This document shows, in pieces, positions 6,867 through 12,037 of a stretch of DNA of 14,792 bases (position 1 is the stretch's first letter; every line of letters starts with the position of its first letter). Source of the DNA: JBOGWA01 sp050693155. Its GTDB lineage: Bacteria; Actinomycetota; UBA4738; CALAEC01. Below the pieces are notes generated by a model, which worked only from the letters and a program-made list of their open reading frames with translations, was not told the origin of the DNA and did no database searches. The translations under genes and the position numbers were made by a program. Location: assembly GCA_050693155.1 (NCBI GenBank), contig JBOGWA010000004.1:1-14792 (forward strand), given 5' to 3'.

Positions 6867-7802
6867 ATGAGACTCGCCTCGATGCGCTCGGGGAAACATC
6901 TACGCTACTTCACGGCGCTGTTGTTGGCCCTCGGGACCATCCTTCTTCCGCATTCGGCGGCGCACGGCGCTGGCGCCTCGTGTAGTGGTCAGCGAAAGGT
7001 GGTTGGGCCGCGGGGTGGCGTCCCGCTCTGCTCGGAGATCGTTCTCGAGGGTTCGCGCACAGGAGTGATTCGCGTTCGCCTTCCCTTCCGAGCCCGAATC
7101 AGCGAAACCTTTGGGCCCGAGGGAGACATCGACATCCGGGGGGACAGCCGGCTCGTCGGCTTCGTGCTTGTCCAAGATGCGGTTTCGGGAGGGGCCGGGC
7201 TGTTCGTCGGACGGTTGCCAGGCGAAGCCAACAACCTGACATTTTGGTGGGCGTTCGGGACCAGGCGCGACTTCGGACCACGGACGACTCTTCCCGCGGG
7301 GAGGTATCTGCTCTACCTGCTCTCCGACGGCGAGCCCGTGCGGATTCGGCTCCACTTCGACGGATTGATTGAAGGGCGGACCACCCTTTCCTCGTTGAGG
7401 CCGGCGAGGTATCAGCTCAGGACGCCAGAGCCACGTCTGCTCGCGGGGCCCAGCGACAACGCGTACTCCGCAGGCGCGAACGGGCGACTCCGGTCGTCCG
7501 GCCTGCTCTTCGAGGTGCTGTGGCTCGTTGGCTCGGGGGAGCCCTATGCTGAGGTTGGCACCTGCATCCACCGTGGGAGAGCCGATCCGGAGACGGGATT
7601 CCTTCCCTACTGCCCCGGCGCCGAGGAAGCAGGTGCGGGGGGACCGTTCATCTTCGTGCCCCCGGAGAACGATGGGTTCACGATGGCAACCTATTCACTC
7701 AACCGGGAGGGCCGCGGTGCGTACGGCCTGGGTGGCTGGTACGAGTCCGCCTCGGAGGTTCTGAGCGCCGGGTTCCTCGCGTTCTGGCTCAGCCTCGGGT
7801 AG
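6867..7802 (+). CDS. secreted protein of unknown function
   Basis: 311 residues from the ATG at 6867; a second ATG at 6882 is equally plausible, and a TTG at 6825 seems too far upstream of the signal peptide. A classical export signal is present: basic start (MRSGKHLRYF), hydrophobic core TALLLALGTILL and a likely cleavage near HSAAHGA. The mature protein is beta-strand-rich (GVIRVRLPF, LVGFVLVQDAV, GRYLLYLLSDGEPVRIRLHF) and carries four cysteines (in ASCSG, PLCSE, GTCIH and LPYCPG) that could make two disulfides. This suggests an extracellular beta-sandwich-like protein. No catalytic motif or named family is recognised. It is convergent with the beta-propeller gene at 7862. Confidence 0.8.
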   Translation: MRLASMRSGKHLRYFTALLLALGTILLPHSAAHGAGASCSGQRKVVGPRGGVPLCSEIVLEGSRTGVIRVRLPFRARISETFGPEGDIDIRGDSRLVGFVLVQDAVSGGAGLFVGRLPGEANNLTFWWAFGTRRDFGPRTTLPAGRYLLYLLSDGEPVRIRLHFDGLIEGRTTLSSLRPARYQLRTPEPRLLAGPSDNAYSAGANGRLRSSGLLFEVLWLVGSGEPYAEVGTCIHRGRADPETGFLPYCPGAEEAGAGGPFIFVPPENDGFTMATYSLNREGRGAYGLGGWYESASEVLSAGFLAFWLSLG

Positions 7803-7814
7803 GTAGCCCCGCGG

Positions 7815-7860
7815 GGTGGGGGTGCGGGATTCGAATCTGCGAGGGCAAGGCCCTTCCAGC
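7815..7860 (-). other. tRNA 3'-half-like sequence and small hairpin in a convergent gap
   Basis: On the minus strand just after the stop of the beta-propeller gene, AGGGC-CTT-GCCCT can form a short hairpin. It is followed by GCAGATTCGAATCCCGC and CACCCCCACC, which resemble a T arm, acceptor strand and CC end. The T stem has two mismatches and no matching 5' half lies upstream, so this is at most a tRNA fragment. A perfect CCCCGCGGGG palindrome at 7807-7816 adjoins it. The hairpins may also serve as a weak bidirectional terminator, but no U-tract follows. Confidence 0.3.
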
Positions 7861-7861
7861 T

Positions 7862-8947
7862 CTAGGATGGCGCCTCGGGCATCCTCGAGATCACGAAGTT
7901 GGGACCGCCGGCGATTGCGTGGTCCGGATCCGCCACCGCAAGATCGCCGATACCGACCCCCCAGACCTGCTCGGTTGACCGCTCCTGGATCCAGGTGAGA
8001 CCGCCGTCGTCGGTCCTCCAGGTCCCTCCCCCCTTCGTCGACATGTAGCCAACGCGCTCGCTGGCGAACCCGAGGCCACCGATCCAGAAGAATGGCTCGT
8101 CGGCCGCGTCATAGGGCCCGGTGAAACGGCCCACGTGGCGGAACCCGCGTCCTGCGTTCGTCGATAGGTACAGATCGGCGTTGTTGGTTCCGACCAGGAT
8201 CCGGCGCGGGCTCGCCATCGTTGCGGCCGTGCAGATCTCTTGGTCGACGCAGTCGTAGGCACGCTGCATCGTCCGGAACGCGTCGTGTGTCACCCAAACC
8301 CCGTTCGTGGACGACTCACAGCTGCTCCCAGTCGGTGTGAAACGGTCATAGATGATCGCCACGCCGTGCCGACCGTCGAGCATGTCGATCTTCAGCACCG
8401 AGCCATAGAAGGGCAGCTGTGTGGCGTTCCAACTTTCGCCGGAATCTCCACTACTCCAAATCACGACTTGTTCGTCCTCGCAGGCGCCTCCAGCTTGGTT
8501 CTCGACGAGCAGTGAGCCGCCGACGACGACCACGCGTCCCTGTTCCGTGGTGTCCAGCGCCTCGTACAGCACCTGATCGTCGCGAGTTCCGGGACCGGTC
8601 GCCCCGCGCCAGGACTGAGCTCCGTCGTCGGTCATGAGGAACTCCGAGCCGAAGATCGCCGCGTACCCGAGTCTCGGCGTTCCGAAGGCCACCGACGCAT
8701 CGAGCCCGGGCGCCGTCGTGCGAGCGGTCCAGGTCAGGCCATAGTCCGACGAGGCATAGACGATGTTGTCATCGTCCGAGTACGCGTACGCGGTTCCGTC
8801 GGCGAACAGATCGAGATGCTGCTGCGTCTGCGGCCGCACGGGCAGCGTCGGAGTCCAGGCGGCCTCCTGATCTGCAGCCCGCACCGGGGCAGGGAGGAGC
8901 GGGACGGCGATCGACAGCGCCGCAGCAGCTGCTCGTCGAAGCATCAT
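7862..8947 (-). CDS. secreted Asp-box (BNR) beta-propeller protein
   Basis: 361 residues from the ATG at 8947; a second ATG follows at once and a GTG precedes at 8950. A frame extension beyond 8950 runs through the tRNA-Lys gene and into nadE and is not coding. The signal peptide is clear (MMLRRAAAAALSIAVPLLPA, cleavage near PVRA-AD). Five Asp-box motifs recur at intervals of 40-95 residues: SSDYGLTW (66-73), TDDGAQSW (106-113), SGDSGESW (166-173), STNAGRGF (262-269, degenerate) and TDDGGLTW (312-319). This predicts a sialidase/Ycf48-type beta-propeller outside the cytoplasmic membrane. No sialidase RIP motif or catalytic residues are seen, so a binding or assembly role is more likely than glycosidase activity. 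The cysteines in GGACEDE, SSCESS, YDCVD and EICTA could form disulfides. Confidence 0.85.
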   Translation of the reverse strand: MMLRRAAAAALSIAVPLLPAPVRAADQEAAWTPTLPVRPQTQQHLDLFADGTAYAYSDDDNIVYASSDYGLTWTARTTAPGLDASVAFGTPRLGYAAIFGSEFLMTDDGAQSWRGATGPGTRDDQVLYEALDTTEQGRVVVVGGSLLVENQAGGACEDEQVVIWSSGDSGESWNATQLPFYGSVLKIDMLDGRHGVAIIYDRFTPTGSSCESSTNGVWVTHDAFRTMQRAYDCVDQEICTAATMASPRRILVGTNNADLYLSTNAGRGFRHVGRFTGPYDAADEPFFWIGGLGFASERVGYMSTKGGGTWRTDDGGLTWIQERSTEQVWGVGIGDLAVADPDHAIAGGPNFVISRMPEAPS

Positions 8948-8952
8948 CACGG

Positions 8953-9027
8953 TGGGGCGTGCAGGATTCGAACCTGCGACACACGGGTTAAAAGCCCGCT
9001 GCTCTGACCTGGCTGAGCTAACGCCCC
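8953..9027 (-). tRNA. tRNA-Lys (UUU)
   Basis: 75-nt cloverleaf on the minus strand: acceptor GGGGCGT with ACGCCCC, discriminator A, anticodon stem GCGGG/CCCGT enclosing CTTTTAA (anticodon UUU), T arm GCAGG-TTCGAAT-CCTGC. CC but not CCA follows the discriminator. A possible -10 TACAAT lies at 9033-9038, just upstream. The 3' end is five bases from the ATG of the beta-propeller gene. Confidence 0.95.
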
Positions 9028-9045
9028 GAGGGATTGTAGGCGGGG

Positions 9046-10674
9046 CTAGTCGTGCCCATACCGGTTGGTGATCGGGATCCTGCGATCTCTCCCGAACGCC
9101 TTCGGCGTGATCTTCACTCCCGGCGGCGCCTGGCGGCGTTTGTACTCGGCCCGATCGACCATCTCGACGACGCGCCTCACGAGGTCGGGATCGGCGCCGG
9201 CCGCGATGATCTCTTCCGGTGAGCGGTCCTCCTCGACGTAGTGCTCGAGGATCGGATCGAGTACCTCGTAGGGAGGGAGCGAGTCCGTGTCGAGCTGGCC
9301 GGGACGGAGTTCCGCCGACGGCGGCTTCTCCAGCACCCGGTCGGGGATCGGGGCAGGATCGCTCTGCTTGTTTCGCCACCGCGCGAGCTCGTAGACGAGC
9401 GTCTTCGGCACGTCCTTGATCGGCGCAAAGCCTCCGGCGAGGTCGCCGTAGAGCGTCGAGTACCCGACGGCCATCTCGCTCTTGTTCCCGGTCGCGAGGA
9501 CGAGCGCGCCGAACTTGTTGGCGACTCCCATCAGGAGGTTCCCTCGGACCCGCGCCTGGATGTTCTCCTCGGCCACGTTCGGCTCCGTTCCACGGAACGG
9601 GTCCGCGAGGGCCTCGAGATACGTCTGGAAGATCTGGTCGATGTCGATCCGGTCGATGCGGACGCGGAGCCGCTTCGCGATGTCGCTAGCGTCTTCGAGG
9701 CTCTCGCGCGACGAGTAGTGGGAGGGGAGGGCAAACAGGCGGACGGCATCTGGCCCCAGGGCGTCCGCGGCGAGCGTCGCTGTGAGCGCCGAGTCGATCC
9801 CACCGGAGAGGCCGATGAGCACCAGCGTGAATCCATTCTTCCGCACGTAGTCGCCGAGGCCCAAGACGAGAGCCCGGTAAACCTCCTCGGGCTCCTGAGG
9901 CCAGGGCTCCCGGTTTGGATCGGGGAGCGGTGGCTTGCCGTTGGCCTCGACCGTGTCGGGAATGTCGACGATCAGGAGGTCCTCTTCGAACCCGGCCGCG
10001 TGCCAGACCCGCTCGCCGGTGGGGGAGACGACCATGCTGGCGCCGTCGAAGACGATCTCGTCCTGGCCGCCGACGGCGTTGACGTAGACGATCCACGCGC
10101 CGGTTTCGCGGGCGCGATCCCTGCAGATCTCGAGCCGCTCCCCGGCTTTCTTCCGGTGGTAGGGCGAGCCGTTGAGGTTCGGGATCACCCTCACGCCTGC
10201 ATACGAATCGAAGGGTGGACCCGGCTTCCAGGCGTCCTCGCAGATCGAGACGCCGATCTCCGAATCCGCGAGCCGGACGCGGCAGCCTTCCTCGCCCGGA
10301 ACGAAGGTCCGTACCTCGTCGAAGACCCCATAGTTCGGCAGCCTCTGCTTGTGGTAGCGGGCCTCGACCGCGCCCCCACGAAGCAGCGCAGCGGCGTTGT
10401 GGATGCCGCGCTCGGTGCGGTCGACGAAGCCGACGAGCGCCGCGCATCCGCCGGCGGTGCGGCCGGCAAGCTCCTCGAGCGCCTCGAGGTTGTCCTCGAC
10501 GAACGCGGGTCTGAGAACCAGATCTTCCGGTGGGTAGCCGGTGATCGCGAGCTCCGGGAAACAGATGACGTCGGCGCCGTGGCCGGTCGCCTCCGTCGCC
10601 CACGTCGCAAGTCGCTCAACGTTGCCGTCGAGATCGCCAACGGTCGTGTTCACCTGTCCGAGCGCAACTCGCAC
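9046..10674 (-). CDS. nadE: glutamine-dependent NAD+ synthetase
   Basis: 542 residues, GTG start at 10674 with only a weak ribosome site. It makes NAD+ from deamido-NAD+ and ATP, using ammonia released from glutamine; last step of NAD biosynthesis, cytosolic. The N-terminal nitrilase-type glutaminase domain (about 1-270) has the Glu-Lys-Cys triad: E41 (FPELAITGYPPEDL), K109 (HKQRLPNYGVFDE) and C145 (GVSICEDAWKPG). The C-terminal synthetase domain has the PP-loop SGGIDS (290-295) and the conserved segments ALPSHYSS, ATGNKSEMAVGY and the C-terminal RRQAPPGVKITPKAFGRDRR. The length is close to the shorter bacterial two-domain NadE enzymes rather than the 680-residue mycobacterial type. It is followed by tRNA-Lys 18 bases downstream and preceded by the Crp-type gene 39 bases away on the same strand, with which it may share a transcript. 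Confidence 0.96.
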   Translation of the reverse strand: MRVALGQVNTTVGDLDGNVERLATWATEATGHGADVICFPELAITGYPPEDLVLRPAFVEDNLEALEELAGRTAGGCAALVGFVDRTERGIHNAAALLRGGAVEARYHKQRLPNYGVFDEVRTFVPGEEGCRVRLADSEIGVSICEDAWKPGPPFDSYAGVRVIPNLNGSPYHRKKAGERLEICRDRARETGAWIVYVNAVGGQDEIVFDGASMVVSPTGERVWHAAGFEEDLLIVDIPDTVEANGKPPLPDPNREPWPQEPEEVYRALVLGLGDYVRKNGFTLVLIGLSGGIDSALTATLAADALGPDAVRLFALPSHYSSRESLEDASDIAKRLRVRIDRIDIDQIFQTYLEALADPFRGTEPNVAEENIQARVRGNLLMGVANKFGALVLATGNKSEMAVGYSTLYGDLAGGFAPIKDVPKTLVYELARWRNKQSDPAPIPDRVLEKPPSAELRPGQLDTDSLPPYEVLDPILEHYVEEDRSPEEIIAAGADPDLVRRVVEMVDRAEYKRRQAPPGVKITPKAFGRDRRIPITNRYGHD

Positions 10675-10713
10675 GGAGCCAGCGTAGCGCGGCCCGGAGG
10701 TGGGCTCTGATCC

Positions 10714-11430
10714 CTAGAGGCCGGCGAAGCGGCGCAGACGGGAGATGTCCTTCAAGACGTACCGGCGCCCATTGCGAGCGATGACGCCACGACGTTGGAA
10801 CTCCGAGAGGATCCGGCTGACGTTCTCCCGGCTCCCCCCCGCGAGGCTTGCGATGTCCGAGTGCGTCACGATCGATGGGAGGATCGCCCCGTCGTCGGGT
10901 GGCTCGTCGAAGCTCGGGCTCACCAGTCCGAGGAGTCGTTTTGCCACACGCCCGCGCAAGTCGAGGAACAGCAGATCCTCCACGAGCGCTTCCTGCGCTT
11001 GGACCTGTCGGGAAAGCGCCTCAAGTAGCTCGAGCGCCGCGGCCGAGTTGCTCGCGAGGAACCGAAGGAACGTGTCCCCGGGAAGGATGCACACCGTGGC
11101 CTCCTCGACGGCAAGAGCGGTTGCGGTCCGAGGCATGCGGCCGAGAACCCCGAGCTCACCGAAGAACGCGTGGGGCTCCAGAGTGGTGTGAAGCTGACGG
11201 TGGCCCGTGGACGAGAGCGAGTTGATCTCCACGCGACCGTCCAGCAGAAAGAACACGGTGGGGGCGTCGTCCCCCTGGTGGAACAGATACGTGCCTCGGC
11301 CGAACCGGCGGACCTTCACCTCTTCCGCCAGCTCCTTGACGCGATCGGCCGCGACGTTCTCGAGAAGCGGCGTGGAACGCATCGCGCGGACGATCGACGC
11401 GACCGATGGACGTACGTTGGCTCTTGGCAT
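10714..11430 (-). CDS. Crp/Fnr-family transcription regulator, likely cAMP-responsive
   Basis: 238 residues. The N-terminal half is a cyclic-nucleotide-binding domain with a canonical phosphate-binding cassette FGELGVLGRMPRTATA (90-105), including the Arg-Thr that contacts the cyclic phosphate in CRP. A long dimerisation helix follows (about 125-155), then a winged helix-turn-helix (about 165-225). The recognition helix reads SRENVSRIL (200-208), keeping Arg, Glu and Arg at the positions of E. coli CRP Arg180, Glu181 and Arg185, which read the GTGA half-site. No cysteine cluster for an Fe-S centre is seen, so an Fnr-type oxygen sensor is unlikely. Matching GTGA-N6-TCAC sites lie about 290 bases upstream, at 11724-11785. 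Binding of cAMP itself is inferred. Actinobacterial relatives include the Crp/GlxR group, but I do not assign that name. Confidence 0.92.
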   Translation of the reverse strand: MPRANVRPSVASIVRAMRSTPLLENVAADRVKELAEEVKVRRFGRGTYLFHQGDDAPTVFFLLDGRVEINSLSSTGHRQLHTTLEPHAFFGELGVLGRMPRTATALAVEEATVCILPGDTFLRFLASNSAAALELLEALSRQVQAQEALVEDLLFLDLRGRVAKRLLGLVSPSFDEPPDDGAILPSIVTHSDIASLAGGSRENVSRILSEFQRRGVIARNGRRYVLKDISRLRRFAGL

Positions 11431-11471
11431 CCCGAGGATGGTATCGCGGTGCCAACAACGGCCGAAAGCGT

Positions 11472-11498
11472 CGGACGGGCTCGAATCGAGCCCGTCCG
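11472..11498 (-). terminator. strong hairpin between the basic-protein gene and the Crp-type gene
   Basis: CGGACGGGCTCGA and its exact inverted copy are separated by one base, giving a 13-bp GC-rich arm pair (central bases forming the loop). It starts 19 bases after the stop codon of the 43-residue protein gene and lies 41 bases before the Crp-type start. No U-tract follows on the minus strand (ACGCTTTCGG), as is common in high-GC bacteria. It should end or attenuate transcription of the small gene. Confidence 0.7.
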
Positions 11499-11517
11499 AT
11501 GGAAGTCGAAGCGATCC

Positions 11518-11649
11518 TTAGGTCCGCTTCTTGGTTACCCGCTTCGTCACACGGTGCGTGACCCGCTTCGTCACGCGGGTCGCGGCGCGGCTGCCCTTCT
11601 TTCCAGCCGAAGCCTTGGGTGCCTTGGGGCTGATCTTCTTCGCTGGCAT
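11518..11649 (-). CDS. 43-residue highly basic repeat protein
   Basis: ATG at 11649, TAA at 11518-11520, with a purine-rich ribosome site (GGGAGGGGG) about ten bases upstream. The N-terminal half is Lys/Ala/Pro-rich (MPAKKISPKAPKASAGKKG). The second half is a tandem tetrapeptide repeat, Arg-Val-Thr-Lys/His four times (RVTKRVTHRVTKRVT), ending KKRT. At the DNA level a 12-base segment is repeated exactly with a 24-base period (11539-11550 and 11563-11574). There are no acidic residues, no cysteines and no hydrophobic segment, so a nucleic-acid-binding role like that of histone-H1-like tails is plausible but unproven. Support for it being real is the ribosome site, the operator array immediately upstream, the hairpin downstream and the biased composition. 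I do not recognise a family. Confidence 0.65.
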   Translation of the reverse strand: MPAKKISPKAPKASAGKKGSRAATRVTKRVTHRVTKRVTKKRT

Positions 11650-11723
11650 GTCCGACTCACCCCCTCCCGTCAAAGAGGTGACGCTTCATTGCGGAGTTTC
11701 CGGGTTCAGGTCACTTCCGCGCA

Positions 11724-11785
11724 GTGATAGACGTCACCAACTCGTGGGTGACGTTCGTCACAAATCGGAAGGTGACGTGCGTCAC
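11724..11785. promoter_or_regulatory. three tandem Crp-type operators (GTGA-N6-TCAC) at 24-bp spacing
   Basis: Three palindromes lie at 11724-11737 (GTGATAGACGTCAC), 11748-11761 (GTGACGTTCGTCAC) and 11772-11785 (GTGACGTGCGTCAC), with centres exactly 24 bp apart. GTGA-N6-TCAC is the core of the CRP consensus, and the Crp-type regulator encoded nearby keeps the residues that read it. Two degenerate copies may extend the array at 23-bp steps: 11701-11714 (right half only) and 11678-11691 (left half only). The array lies 75-136 bases upstream of the 43-residue protein gene and just after the end of the zinc-protein gene, so the small gene is the likely target. Confidence 0.75.
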
Positions 11786-11798
11786 AATTCCGGCGCAG

Positions 11799-12008
11799 TC
11801 AATCGAGCTCCGGGAGGTCGAGGGGATCCGGGCGGGGCGTGCAGGCGCCGCAGTAGAGCGCGTCTTCGACAACGAGCGCTTTCGTTCTCTTCCCTCGCCG
11901 GTAGAGCTCCAAGATGAAGGGATGGGTCTCCGCGTGGTCCTCGCAGACCCCTCGCCCGCAGAAGCGGCAGGCGCCGACGGCGGTCTTGCGACAGTGCCAG
12001 CAGTCCAC
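11799..12008 (-). CDS. small B-box-like zinc-binding protein
   Basis: 69 residues, GTG start at 12008 with GGAAGGA about nine bases upstream. It is dense in potential zinc ligands: C3 and C6 (CWHC), C14 and C17 (CRFC), C22, H25 and H29 (GVCEDHAETH), and C53 and C56 (CGAC). The spacing C-x2-C...C-x2-C-x4-C-x2-H resembles B-box-type or DUF2180-like zinc proteins of archaea and actinobacteria. Two zinc ions are likely. A short acidic tail (DPLDLPELD) follows. It probably binds a protein or nucleic acid partner in the cytosol; no specific function is known to me. It lies 29 bases downstream of the M50 protease gene on the same strand, so the two are probably co-transcribed. Confidence 0.8.
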   Translation of the reverse strand: MDCWHCRKTAVGACRFCGRGVCEDHAETHPFILELYRRGKRTKALVVEDALYCGACTPRPDPLDLPELD

Positions 12009-12037
12009 TTAGTGGTTCCTTCCCCGGATCCGATTCG

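Noticed and set aside
8951..9379. N-terminal extension of the beta-propeller protein by about 144 residues
   Set aside because: The extension crosses tRNA-Lys and the 3' end of nadE, while an ideal signal peptide begins at 8947.
9241..10710. A 489-codon open frame on the plus strand
   Set aside because: It is antisense to nadE, which has all catalytic motifs; no family features in the antisense product.
11678..11795. Short repeat array considered as a CRISPR or phage-type iteron origin
   Set aside because: The repeated unit is a 14-bp palindrome matching a Crp operator, with only three good copies and spacers of about ten bases; no CRISPR-length repeats or spacers and no replication gene nearby.
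11531..11917. A 128-codon plus-strand frame across the operator array
   Set aside because: It is antisense to the basic protein gene and part of the zinc protein gene, and spans the palindromes; no ribosome site or domain.
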